Shown one piece after another: positions 11,734 to 22,389 of a DNA stretch of 64,000 nt. The notes beneath the pieces were generated by a model, which worked only from the letters and a program-made list of their open reading frames with translations, was not told the origin of the DNA and made no database searches. The stretch is from the NCBI GenBank assembly GCA_009823505.1, contig VZQC01007982.1, positions 3,990,993 through 4,054,992 of the forward strand. The letters are read 5' to 3'. The first letter of the stretch is position 1; every line of letters starts with the position of its first letter. A program made the position numbers and the translations under genes. The stretch is from Rhizomys pruinosus (lineage: Eukaryota; Chordata; Mammalia; Rodentia; Spalacidae).

Positions 11734-11867
11734 AAAAATAGAGCAAACAAGAAAAATTTAGGAGGTTTAAGGTTGAAGTTTCTCAACAGATGCCTGAAAC
11801 ATGCTGTAATAGTTTAGAAGAGTATGTTGGTTAACTTTGATTATCTACTCGCTTAGATTAAGAAATG

Positions 11868-12032
11868 CGTGGTGGCGCTCGCCTTTAATCCTAGCACTCA
11901 GGAGGCAGAGGCAGAGGCAGGCGGATCTTTGTGAGTTCAAGGCTAGCCTGGTCTACAGAGTGAGTTCCAGGACAGCTGGGGCTACAGGGAGACCCTGTCT
12001 CGAAAAGACCAAAAAAAAAAAAAAAAAAACAA
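11868..12032 (+). mobile_element. B1 SINE
   Basis: Starts cgtggtggcgctcgcc and ends with an A-run. Direct repeats aagaaatg lie at 11860-11867 and 12033-12040. Confidence 0.9.
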
Positions 12033-12164
12033 AAGAAATGACTAGAGCCCTAGTGAAAACCACACCTTTGCGGTATATCTGCTGAGGGCCATAATTTTCC
12101 AGAGAGGATTAACTGAGGTTGCGTAAAGAAAGGATTCACCCGGTGGTGGTACCATTGTATGTGC

Positions 12165-12247
12165 TGAGGTCTGGGGGCTGTCTTGAACGTCACAGAGGAT
12201 CACCTGCCGCTGCCTCCCGTGCTACAGGCAGCACCACACACCTGGCT
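12165..12247 (-). mobile_element. B1 fragment
   Basis: Short RC B1 piece (cttgaacgtcacagaggatc, then caccacacacctggc), truncated and with indels. Confidence 0.6.
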
Positions 12248-12271
12248 CCTTTTCCCTTTTAATGCAGTCTG

Positions 12272-12427
12272 GCGACTGGCCGTGTTGTGAGCAACGCCTT
12301 TAATCCGAGCACTTGGGGGAGGCACGCGGGTAGGTGAGCTCTGTGAGTTTCAAGGTCCAGCCTGGTCTACATAGTGAATTCCAGGACAGCTTGGGGCTAC
12401 AGGTGAGACCCTGTCTCAAAAAAAAGT
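12272..12427 (+). mobile_element. B1 SINE with many small indels
   Basis: The B1 body is recognisable (cctttaatccgagcacttgg, then ccagcctggtctacatag) but has several one-base insertions at sites where neighbouring B1 copies agree. Confidence 0.85.
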
Positions 12428-12449
12428 GGATCGGGAGGAAAAGTGAGCG

Positions 12450-12661
12450 ACCAATGTGTTCCACTGATATGTGATATGTGAAGAGTTCCGGGTGCACATT
12501 CAGCCATCTGCCTGCCTGCCACCATGCTTTCTCCCCTGCCCCACCCCCCAACTATGATGTCCTGTATCCCTGCAAGCCATGAGCTACAAACTTCCTCCTT
12601 TAAGTTGTTTCTTGTAGGTATTAGGTCCAACAAGGAGAAAATACAACTAATATAGTGAATA
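12450..12661 (+). mobile_element. LTR 3' end, MaLR-like
   Basis: Ends with the MaLR-style sequence around tttaagttgtttcttgtagg and acaactaatata. The following 12662-12770 matches the reverse complement of 15700-15835, which likewise adjoins an LTR end. Confidence 0.5.
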
Positions 12662-12770
12662 TTCAAATTTAACCACTCCTTCCCCTCTCTCTTAAAGTGG
12701 ATAAGTACATTTCCTACTCCTTGTTTTCAGAGCTTTTGCTTTCATGGATTATTAGGGTATGTGACACTGG

Positions 12771-13343
12771 CAGAGTATTGAAACCTACTTGTGCTGTGTG
12801 TGCCCTCTATCACCTTTGTCATTGCCATGGTGTCCTTGGTCCCTACAGGGGGAGCACAGATCAAAGGAACCAACCCAAGATGAGAAGATCTATCCAGAGT
12901 AGCTCAGAGTCACCAAAATATGTTGAGTATTCTGAGGCTTTGTGGTCATTATGCTTGCACGCTTCAACAGTTTCTGTGAGACAGTAACGGAGCTGCGTGA
13001 AGCGGATTAGATATCCTGAGAAGGACCAAGAATGCATATAGATGCAGACAAGCCAACAATGGACGGCAGAGTTCGTCATTCTTGATTAAAAGACTTAGTG
13101 AACTGCAACCTTTCCCTCCTCAACATATAGAGGAGAAGACTCAGTAATCGAAAGCAAATTGAATATGAAGATGATAAATCGTAATTGGTCCGTGAATTTT
13201 AGGTATTTACAGAAGTTGAGCGCCATGATGATAATTAGTGACTTTAGACTATATGATTTTTGAGACAGAGTCTTTTATGAGGCAATGAAATTAAAGTGAG
13301 ATCATCAATATGGGTTATAATCCAATAGGACTGGTGTCCTTAT
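12771..13343. other. Unclassified intron, possibly LTR-internal
   Basis: It follows the LTR-internal junction on its left, so it may be remnant LTR-element interior. No coding motif recognised. Confidence 0.35.
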
Positions 13344-13357
13344 AAAAAGTGATTAGG

Positions 13358-13510
13358 GCTGGGCATGTGGTGCATGCTTTAATCCCTAGCACTTGGGGAG
13401 GACAGAGGGAAGGACAGATCTTGTGAATTCAAGGCCCAGTCTGGTCTACAGTGAGTTCCAGGACAGCTGCTACAGGGAGACCGCCTGTCTCGAAAAACCA
13501 AAAAAAAAAA
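13358..13510 (+). mobile_element. B1 SINE
   Basis: Starts gctgggcatgtggtgcatgc and ends in an A-run. Direct repeats of 14 bp lie at 13344-13357 and 13511-13524. Confidence 0.92.
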
Positions 13511-13639
13511 AAAAAGTGATTAGGAAGTACAGAGGGAAGACAGACATTGATGGGCAAAAGAGGAGTTAACAACCTTACCCACACCTCGATCACAGACTTC
13601 TAGCCTTCTGAACGGTGATAAAGTTCTGTTTTAAAAAAA

Positions 13640-13803
13640 AAATCATCACATTTATTTGTGTGTGTATATGTGTGTCATGATGCACAATGAAGAGGACAAC
13701 TTAATGGAATTGGTTCTCTCTACCATGTAGGGTCCTGGGAATTGGACTCAGATCTTCAGGGTTGGGAACAAATGCCTTTATCTGCTGAGCCATCTGTCAG
13801 TCC
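13640..13803 (-). mobile_element. Old B2/B3-type SINE
   Basis: RC B3-like: tail atttatttgtgtgtgtatat, middle accatgtagggtcctggg, head tgctgagccatctgtcag. Confidence 0.7.
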
Positions 13804-14124
13804 AGATTTCTATTGCTTATCACATAGTTTATGTCACTTTATTATGGTAGCCCAAATTAACCAATACTTGGAGATCCCAAAGTTTTAATTAGAATGTACA
13901 TAAAGAAACCTATTTAGGAGTTTGGGGATGTAGACAGATGATCAGATGGAATGGGCTTGGATCAGATACAGATAGTATCTTGGTCTGAAAATAAGACTTA
14001 AAGGTAAATATTATAAAAACAAACATTCTTAGATGTGAACCAGAAATTTAAGGCTAGAAGAAAAAATGATGCTACTGCTGTGATATACTTACTTTCCTAT
14101 CTGATATCCAGTCTCTCATTCATT

Positions 14125-14126
<2 letters not shown>

Positions 14127-14167
<41 letters not shown>

Positions 14168-14313
14168 TTTGGTCTTTTTGAGACAGGGTTTCCCTGTAGC
14201 CCCAGCTGTCCTGGAACTCACTCTGTAGACCATGCTGGCCTTGAACTCACAAAGATCCGCCTGCCTCTACCTCCCCAGTGCTGGGATTAAAGGCGTACGT
14301 CACCACACCCGGC
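14127..14313 (-). mobile_element. B1 SINE with (TTTA)n tail
   Basis: The (TTTA)n tail is at 14127-14170, then RC B1 to cacacccgg. Direct repeats cattcatttt lie at 14117-14126 and 14318-14327. Confidence 0.92.
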
Positions 14314-14397
14314 CTCCCATTCATTTTTAAAATATTTTACATGCTGGGGGAATAGTGCAGAGGTTAAAGGCTGAGGATAAGAACCCCGCAAAAAAAA

Positions 14398-14584
14398 AAA
14401 TTTTACGTGTATGCGTTTTACTTGCATGTATGTAAGCACACCTGTGTCATGCAATGCCGAGGAGATCAGAAGAGGGCATCAGATTCCCCGGGAACTGGAG
14501 TTAGCTTCCATGTAGGTGCTAAGAATTGAACCTAGGTCCAAGAGCAGCCAGTGCTCTTAATTGCTGCATCATCTCTCTTGCCCC
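14398..14584 (-). mobile_element. B2 SINE, diverged
   Basis: RC B2 with tgtcatgcaatgccgaggag in the middle and head gctgcatcatctctcttgcc. Confidence 0.85.
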
Positions 14585-15190
14585 TCATCATTTCATTTTT
14601 TTAATATCAATCCTTGTTTTGATTTTAGTGGCCGTGGGCCCAGGTAACAGGCTTCATTTTTCATTCTTTTTTATAGCTATAGTTGATTAGTGAGACTTTT
14701 ACCTGCAAGTTTGTATTAAATGAAGACTCATAGGAAAAAATTTCAAATGTGCCAGTTAAATTGGTATGTTCCCTCCTTTCTTTCCCACCTGCCTCCTTCC
14801 TCTCTTTCCTGTTTGGAACATAGATTCAGTGCTGTTAGACATGAAATGAGCTTGAAGCCAGAAGCCACAACCTAAACTCTTTTATGATATCTGTCTAACC
14901 TCTTTTTGACTTCTGGATGGGCTGCTTTTCTTAGAGATCACTGTTATTTGGGACTTCTGTTTCATTTAGGTAGCCCTGATTTTGATGCATCAAAAGGGGC
15001 AAAAATTAGATTCTTCAGGATGTGCTGAACACTAATTGTCCAGAATAGTGGAACAGTGAACAGGGTTGAATGGAGATAAGTTGAGGCCAAAGGTTTTTAT
15101 GCCTAGCTAAGTGGACATTGACATAAAGAAGCTCTGGAGATAGTCATAGACATAAATTTACAGACAAATGAAGTTTTCTTCTTTTATCAG
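14585..15190. other. Intron sequence without recognised elements
   Basis: No repeat consensus or exon recognised. Confidence 0.5.
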
Positions 15191-15192
15191 TT

Positions 15193-15361
15193 TTAAATTT
15201 TATGTTTATTTGTGTGTGTGTGTGTGTACACTCACATGTTATGATTCATTCCTGAAGATCAGTGAACAACTCCTTTCACTATGTGCGTCCTGGGGAATCA
15301 AACTCAGCTGTCAGGCTTCATGGCAGGCACCTTTACCAGCTGAGTCATCACATGGGCCCAA
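15193..15361 (-). mobile_element. Old B3-type SINE
   Basis: Tail with (TG)n at 15210-15228 and head agctgagtcatcacatgggc. Strongly diverged. Confidence 0.6.
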
Positions 15362-15536
15362 AGAAATAAATTTTGGTATTTTTATTTTCTCAGGAAAATA
15401 GACAGTAATGAATTTTAGGGCATAAATCAAAATCACAACTTGACAGCAGTGAAGTTGTATATAAGTCAAAACCAACTGTGAAGTGATTCACATTATTAGG
15501 TATCTAAGTTTTTGTATGTTTAAATATCTCACGTTT

Positions 15537-15693
15537 TTTTTTTTTTTTTTTGTCTTTTCGAGTCAGGGTCTCCCTGTAGTCCCAGCTATCCTGGAACTCA
15601 CTCTGTAGACCAGGCTGGCCTTGAACTCACAAAGATCTGCCTGCCTCTGCCTCCCAAGTGCTAGGATTAAAGACGTGCGCCACCGTGCCCGGC
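15537..15693 (-). mobile_element. B1 SINE
   Basis: Poly-T at 15537-15551 then RC B1 ending in caccgtgcccggc. Near full length. Confidence 0.92.
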
Positions 15694-15699
15694 TGGCTT

Positions 15700-15896
15700 T
15701 TTATAAGGTCAGAAAAACCTGCATCACAAATCCTAATGACCCACAAAAGCAAAGGCTTTGAAACCAAAGGGTAGGAAATACACTTATCTACTTTAAAGGA
15801 GAAGGAGTAGTTACTTTGAATATTCACTGTATTAGTTACTTTTCTTCTTGCCAGATATAAAAACCATGTGATAAAATTTCATTAGCTATAGCAAAT
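15700..15896 (-). mobile_element. LTR-internal junction fragment, MaLR-like
   Basis: 15700-15835 is the reverse complement of 12640-12770. On the minus strand it is preceded by an LTR-like end (aagaaaagtaactaatac). Cut on its right by the L1 at 15907. Confidence 0.5.
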
Positions 15897-15906
15897 GAAA
15901 ATATGT

Positions 15907-17655
15907 TGAAGAAGACATCAGAAGATGGAAAAACCTCCCATGCTCATGGATTGGGAAAATAAACATTGTAAAAATGTCCATTTTACCAAAACTCTTGTAT
16001 AGATTTAACGCAATTCAAATCAAAATCCCCAAGAGTTTCTTCACAGGCTTGGAAAAAAAAGTCCTTAAATTCATTTGGAAAAACAAAAGACCCTGAATAG
16101 CCAAAACAACCCTGACTGAAAAGAGCTACACAGGGGGGGATCTCTATACCCAACTTCAAACCTATACTACAGGGCTATAGTCATAAAAACAGCCTGGTAC
16201 TGGCACAAAAACAGACCTGTTGACCAATGGAACAAAACCGAAGATCCAAATCTGAGCACATACAATTTCAGCCATCTTATATTTGACAAGGGGGCCAAGA
16301 AGCCACAATGGAGAAAAGACAGCATCTTCAGCAAGTGGTGTTGGCAAAACTGGATCACCACTTGTAGAAGAATGAAATTAAACCCCTACCTCTCGCCCTG
16401 TACAAAAGTCAACTCCAGATGGATTAAAGACCTCAACGTGAAACCCCAAACTCTGAAGGTGATAGAAGAAAAAGTTGGCAGCAGACTACAAGACATAGGC
16501 ATAGGAAAAGACTTCCTAAATCAGACAGCAGCTGCACAAGAATTAAGGTCGACAATTGACAAATGGGACCTCATCAAACTCAAAAGCTTCTGTACATCAA
16601 AAGAAACAATCAAGGAAGTGAAGAGAAATCCCACAGAGTGGGAGGAAACCTTCACTGCAGATACATCTGACAAAGCATTGATTTCCAGAATATATAAACT
16701 ACTCAAAAAACAAAGAAAAAAGAAAACAAATGACCCACTCAATAGATGGAGCAAAGAACTGAACAGAGACTTCACAAGTGAGGAATTAGAGATGTCTGAG
16801 AAACACCTCAAGAACTGTTCAACATCACTAATCATTAAGGAAATGCAAATGAAAACCACTTTAAGATATCATCTTACTCCAATAAGACTGGCTAGGATCA
16901 AGAAAACAAATGATACCAAGTGCTGGAGAGGTTGTGGGGAAAGGGGAACACTCATCCACTGCTGGTGGGAATGTAAACTCGTACAGCCACTATGGAAAGC
17001 AGTGTGGAGAACCCTTGGAAGACTTGGAATGAACTTGCCACCCGACCCAGCCATACCACTCCTGGGCATGTACCCTCAAGACTCACCCCACCGCAGAGAT
17101 ACATGCACGGCCATGTTTATTTCAGCTCTCTTCACAATAGCAAGGAGCTGGAACCAACCCAAATGCCCCTCAACTGATGAGTGGATAGAGAAAATGTGGT
17201 ACATCTACACAATGGAGTTCTATGCAGCAGTAAAGAAAGATGACATCATGAGATTTGCAGGAAAATGGCTGGAGCTAGAGGACATCATGCTGACTGAAGT
17301 AATACAGTCACAGAACAACAAACGAGGAATGGTATCCCTCATCTGTGGATGCTAGTACCAATTACCTAGTTGTAAGTATTTTTTGTGTATGGCCCCTTGA
17401 GCTTTTGTCCAAAGCAGTTGGGAGTGATGCATATTGGAAACAACAACAACAACAACAACAGAAAGGACTGCATCAAAAAACTGACTGAAACAGTGAACTT
17501 CTGCTCAAAACAGTCAACTTCCACATGGAGAGTATTGAGAAAGACTGAGAAAGAGATGAAAAGCATGTTTGGCAGAATGCATGAGCTCTGGTGGGGTGGG
17601 GGAATGGGAGGGGTACACGGGTCTAGATTTGATAAAAAATAATAATAATAAAAAA
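15907..17655 (+). mobile_element. 5'-truncated L1 (ORF2 C-terminal region plus short 3' UTR)
   Basis: Direct repeats gaaaatatgt at 15897-15906 and 17656-17665 bound the insertion. The 5' part (15907-16371) contains frameshifts, the remainder of ORF2 is open, and the 3' UTR (17356-17655) has a (CAA)n block at 17441-17460 and ends in (AAT)n/A. The short 300 bp 3' UTR is the reference for judging the longer tails of the other L1s. Confidence 0.93.
16372..17355 (+). pseudogene. L1 ORF2p C-terminal domain, 327 codons open
   Basis: This open frame encodes the end of L1 ORF2p: the region after the reverse transcriptase domain, the Cys-rich C-terminal motif ([18 protein letters not shown], with Cys/His spacing C-x3-C-x7-H-x3-C) and the usual terminus SLICGC. 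Full ORF2p is about 1,280 residues, with an N-terminal endonuclease and a central RT, both missing here because of 5' truncation and frameshifts before 16372. The Met at 16372 is an internal residue, not a native start. No activity is expected from this fragment; its intactness suggests a fairly recent insertion. Confidence 0.9.
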
Positions 17656-17815
17656 GAAAATATGTGTAGAGGAGACTTTCTAAGTGTATCAAAGTTGTAA
17701 AAAATTATTAGTTAAATAATTTATCTACTCCAAAACTGAAAGTATAATTACAGTAAAATAAAGCCAGAGTTAAAATAGTCTTTGAAAACAATATATAAAG
17801 CTCATTGTCTATTAA

Positions 17816-17935
17816 AATGGTGCACGCCTTTAATCCCAGCACTTGAAAGGCAGAGGCAGGCAGGTCTCTGTGAGTTCAAGGCCAGCTGGGTCTACAGAGC
17901 GAGTTCCAGGTTCTACAGGGAGAACCTGTCTCAAA

Positions 17936-17977
<42 letters not shown>

Positions 17978-17990
17978 AACACACACATTT
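17816..17990 (+). mobile_element. B1 SINE with (CA)n tail
   Basis: Starts atggtgcacgcctttaatcc. Its A-rich tail has become (AC)n at 17939-17988. Confidence 0.9.
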
Positions 17991-18751
17991 TTGTCAGCCA
18001 TTCCTGTTTCATGATTCATTTAAGTCTCTTACCCAGGGTATATTATCTATGATGTATATTCTACAGAAGAGTCTGATTTAACCAACTTTTATGAGCATTT
18101 GCTTGTTGACAGCTACTGTGCCGGCTGTTCTGGTTACAGGGGTGAATTTCAGTTACTAGACTTAATTTATAAGGTAAAGCTCAGTTCACTCTGTCAGTCT
18201 TCAATAATAAAATCAACCAAATGAGCAGGTCTTATACATTTTGGAAATAGTTGGATCCATATAGTACTAAATGAAGGAACAGAAATATATTGTAATTAAA
18301 AGCAAGTATTTTATAAGCTGTAGGACTTCTAATCCTTCTCAAAAGATGAAAACAATTTTCATAAAATTGAAAATCAAATACATTTTGAAGCAGATTCTAA
18401 CAAGTTGAGTGGTTCATTAGTGGCCAGCAAGTTCTTGGATAAATTATAGTGGGGGATGGGGAGTGGTTTTGTTTGTGTTGATATAGCTTAATTTGCTTTA
18501 TAGTTTTCCTGTCTTGTACCATGTTGTTACTGTACTATGAGGACCTTAGTGAATATCAGGTGTTGTTTTCAACTTTCAGCTATGTATGATTCAAATGGGT
18601 TTAAAATAAAAGTTATAATCATGTTTGTTTAAAAATAAAAATAAATCTCGTTCATATTTCTTTTAAAATAAAATATATAATACAATCTTATTAATTACAA
18701 ATTTTAAGAGAGTAGCCTTTAAAGACCTTGAGGTGAATTAATGAATGCCTG
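17991..18751. other. Intron sequence without recognised elements
   Basis: AT-rich. No repeat consensus or exon recognised. Confidence 0.5.
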
Positions 18752-18832
18752 TTCTCTGATACACAGTGAGAGCCGGCCTTCTCTGATACATAGTGAGAGC
18801 GGGCCTTCTCTGATAGACAGTGAGAGCAGGTC
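18752..18832 (+). repeat. Three tandem 27 bp units
   Basis: Units at 18752-18778, 18779-18805 and 18806-18832 share ttctctgata and agtgagagc and differ at a few positions. A minisatellite seed, directly upstream of the LTR-like repeat at 18840. Confidence 0.92.
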
Positions 18833-18839
18833 TGTAGGA

Positions 18840-19490
18840 TGCTTCTCTTGCTATGAGCAGGTATAGTGCAGTCCTGCTAAGCACAGTGGCCACCTGTTGT
18901 CCTGGGGAACTTACCCCTTGGCACAGAGGTCAGTTGGTTTCTTTCATAACCCAACCTGAGAGGTATTTCCAACTCAGGTCCTTAGCCTGGGAAATGGAAC
19001 ATTTCCTGTCTGGCTGTGCTCTCCCACCTGTCTAAAGAGTGGTCTGTGGACAGGAATTTCAGGTTGATGGCTGTTGGCCCCACTCACAATTCACTTCACA
19101 GGCTGGTGACCTGTTAGGTCTCTGGCCAACCCCATGCTAGCTTACCAGGCTGGTGGTCTGATAGACCCCCTTTCAACCCACTAGCCACTGACACTTGAAA
19201 TCCAGGCCTGCTTTGGCCTGTATGCACGCAAAATAACAACTGGGAATTCTGTGTAATATTGGTGATGGAGAATTTGATTTGTTGCATGCTGGAAGTCACT
19301 TTTCTAAGCAAAATGACTTCAGTTCCTAGAGCCAATCACAGACCCTCAGTTTCATGCCATTGTATACTGCTGCTCTGCCTAGCATCCTGTGCCTTGGCCA
19401 TGTTGCTTGCTCCCTTTTGGGGCAGGGTCAGAGGAATGCCCTGAGGGATGCTATCTGAGAACTAGCCCCTAATTCAAACTAGATCTTCCC
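18840..19490 (+). repeat. Unclassified LTR-like interspersed repeat, copy 1
   Basis: Collinear with 47040-47762 over about 650 bp. Shared landmarks are ccaactcagg..ccttagcct, ggacaggaattt, tttggcctgtatgc and ctgagaactagcc. Length and composition are LTR-like and no protein frame is shared. I cannot name the family. Confidence 0.7.
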
Positions 19491-19757
19491 ACATGGGCCC
19501 TTTTCTTGTTTGTGAAATGAAAACTCAGTTACATTTAAATGTTCTAGTCTGTAATTGCACCTAGCTCTTCACACTAAATGAAGAGTAGGTGAAAAGGGAG
19601 AAGTTAGTTGGCTATCCTCAAGCCTAGAATAATGGATTATTTATTGTTAACACTCACAAAAGTGCTATTGCTTTAAGTGATAATTTCATTCTTTATCAAA
19701 GCTTGGTTTTCAGAGTTTTCTGGAATAATAATTAATTTTAATTAGTTAAAAAATTGG

Positions 19758-19910
19758 GCTGGGTGTGGTGGCGCACCCTTTTAATTCCAGCACTCTGGAG
19801 GAAGAAGCAGGTGGATCGCTGTGAGTTCAAGGCCACCCTGGTCTACATAGTGAGTTCCTGGCCATCTGTGGCTACAGGGAGACCTTGCCTCAAAAAAGAT
19901 AACAACAAAT
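19758..19910 (+). mobile_element. B1 SINE
   Basis: Starts gctgggtgtggtggcgcacc. Direct repeats aaaaattgg lie at 19749-19757 and 19911-19919. Confidence 0.93.
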
Positions 19911-20232
19911 AAAAATTGGAATGTGTATCTTAATGGTTACATTTTTGTCTAATGGGCACTTGATTTCCAGAATTGCAAAGGAGAAGAAAGAAGTGCAGGA
20001 GTGGAAAGAAGGGAAAGGGAGAAGGGAGAGGGGGCAGAGAGGAAGCGTACACGCAACACTCACAGTGTTGGTTCCAGAAGGATCTTGGGAAGCTGTGGGG
20101 ATATATTACCATGGAGGAGGGTGCAGCTCTTGTCACAGCTAGACATAACTCCATCCTGTCTGAAGTATTTCCTGTGGGCATTGTACTTCTCTTCTCCTGT
20201 GTCTTCTCTTCTTTTAAAAATCAGTTAAGTGT

Positions 20233-21460
20233 TTTCCTCCCCCCCCTTTTTTTAGGTTTTTGTTTTTTGACCCATGAGTCTCCAGAAGGCAGTTGTATTA
20301 TACATACCTATAGGCTGGAATCAAGGCACAGATTTCATCAAATTCACCCATGCTGTTTTGGGTTATTTGATTAACTTGGGAAGCAAACTTAATTTTTTTA
20401 AGTTAAATCATCCTATAGGTGAAAGAGAATGCTACAAGGTGATACTGTACAACAGAAAAATTATAGAGAACATTTGTATGTGCCAATCCCAAAGTTATTG
20501 TTATACAGATTTTAAGTAAAACAAATGTGGACAACAGCAATTTATATCTCCATTTAACTCAGATGCATTACTGTTTTTATCAGAGCCTTTAAACCAATGT
20601 TGTTTAATATACACATATTTACTTTTACTAAGTCCTAAAACACCATGTAACCTGTAGACAGAGTCTGGGCAAAACTGGATACTTGTTGAACTCATGTCAA
20701 TTAAATATACATTAATCGAATATACACCCGTGTCCCTCTCCCGCCCCTCCCACCCTTCCCGATTCACCATTTCATTCAGTTTTCTGATGCAGTCTTTCTG
20801 TTGTTGTTCTTTTAATATGCATCCCTCTCCACAAGAAATATTTATAACTGGGTTATTGGCACTAGCATCCACATATGAGGGATACCATTTGTCGTTTGTT
20901 TTTCTGGGACTGTGTTACTTCACTTAACATAATGTCTTCTAGCTCCATCCATTTACCTGCAAAGTTCATGATGTTGTCCCTCTTTACTGCTGCATAGAAC
21001 TCCATTGTGTACATGTACCACATTTTCTCTATCCACTCCTCAGTTGAGGGGCACCTGGGCTGGTTCCAGCTTTTTGCTTCTTTAATTGACTAATTAAATT
21101 AATTGACTAATTTAATTGCCTTCTTTAATTGACTAATAGACATAGGAACTGTGGAAAGGATTATTCTCTATTCAGAACCAAATATAATACTAAAGTCTCC
21201 TTAAGCTATGCACTTAAGCAAGACATATTAATACGGGAGCTCTGACATCAGCAAGGGATTATTCTACCAAGGAGATGCTGGCCAGGGAATCCAAGCCCCC
21301 ACAAAAGGTAAAGATGCAGGACAGTTATGGCAGAATGCATGATCTGGGATGGGTTGGGCTGGGGTGGGGAGAAGGGAAAGGGAAATATGCCTGAACTGAA
21401 TTGGAAAATGATGTATGAAATACACAAAACATCAATAAAAAAATCAAAATTAAAAAAATA
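20233..21460 (+). mobile_element. L1 insertion with 5' inversion
   Basis: Direct repeats tcagttaagtgt at 20221-20232 and 21461-21472 bound one insertion. 20233 to about 21080 is inverted (minus strand): ORF2 terminus, canonical 3' UTR and part of an extra downstream segment. From about 21118 the strand flips and the tail runs forward to an A-rich end at 21430-21460. Both parts align to consecutive parts of the L1 at 24486-29789, as expected for twin priming. Confidence 0.88.
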
Positions 21461-21472
21461 TCAGTTAAGTGT

Positions 21473-22279
21473 GGTCATTGCTGCTGGTGATCTGTTGTAG
21501 GCTAGAAGGAAGTAAGGATTTCGGCTTGATTCTTACACCCTTAGGGTTGAATTTGGAGAAGCTCTTTCGTGGAAGAGATAGTATAGCTAGAGGATTGTTC
21601 ATCAAGACAAGGTCCTGGCTTCATTTTCCTTGATATTGCCTATGACACTTAGCAGGTACTTGAGGACTAAAAAGTTACCTTGATAAGTTAATTGTTGTTT
21701 GTAATCTTTGTGTCATTTCAATCAACTTGTTTATTTTAGTGATTTTAAATCATTAAGAGGAGGCATTAGGGTTTTTGAAAAGGTAATCAAATGCTGAATA
21801 AATCTGTTTGAGATTCTTTAAGTCAGCCTTTATTATAATGATTCCCAACTTGTCAACATTTATTAGTCTCTTTTAAAGTAGTGAACTCCTGAAAAATATG
21901 TCAGAAATGAACTTGAAAATCAGAAGTTTAAACATGGATACCTTCATTATTTTTTTTTTTATCATGATCTAGTGTTATTTGAACTTTATTTGCTGATAAG
22001 TAATCTTTACTATAGGTACAAAGGGAGACCAGGGCAGTTGCTTGCCACAGTTTTGTTATAAGATGGTCATCCAGACAATTCAGAATAGCCTTATACTAAT
22101 TGTATTAAACATTACCTTGAAAGCCAAAATAATTTAAATACTTGGAACTTTTAGAGTACATCTTTATCCCTAGATGTGACAATCACTTTATTTGGCAATA
22201 TCCTTGGGAATGTTTGAAGTCACATTGTAGTGGCCTGGGGAACAAATGGGACTAACAAATGTTACCTTTTTCTTCACAG
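21473..22279. other. Intron upstream of the second Exoc4 exon
   Basis: No repeat consensus recognised. It ends in the acceptor tract ttacctttttcttcacag. Confidence 0.6.
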
Positions 22280-22389
22280 TTCTCATGGGAAAGAGGCCTC
22301 TCCTGGTCCTGTGATGGATGTTACAAATCTCCCCACCCCAAGAAAATTCCTTGATGCCACTCAGTATTCCTCAGCTGGAAGCTCAAGTG
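22280..22389 (+). CDS. Exoc4: Exoc4 (Sec8) next coding exon
   Basis: This 110 bp exon follows a CAG acceptor (AG at 22278-22279). Its first base completes the Ser codon begun at 10106-10107, and the frame then reads SHGKEASPGPVMDVTNLPTP followed by RKFLDATQYSSAGSSS and one base of the next codon. The donor is a consensus GTAAGT at 22390. DVTNLPTPRKFLD is a recognisable Sec8 segment, about residues 219-256, in a Ser/Pro-rich linker after the N-terminal helical region. With the exon at 9923-10107 it gives a continuous reading frame, so both belong to the same transcript. The following exon, expected to begin mid-codon, is not seen in the remaining 41 kb; Exoc4 is known for very long introns, so this is not surprising. 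Confidence 0.92.

Larger units (their letters stand above)
10108..22279 (+). other. Exoc4: Exoc4 intron between the two visible exons
   Basis: The intron is 12,172 bp. It starts with GTTGGT and ends with a T/C-rich tract and CAG. It interrupts a codon after its second base. It holds simple repeats, several B1/B2/B3 SINEs, an LTR-internal junction pair, an LTR-like repeat and two L1 copies (15907-17655 and 20233-21460), listed separately. I see no other open, spliceable coding segment in it. Confidence 0.85.

Noticed and set aside
18752..18832. Possible CRISPR-like array
   Set aside because: The units are directly adjacent with no spacers, and the genome is a mammal's.
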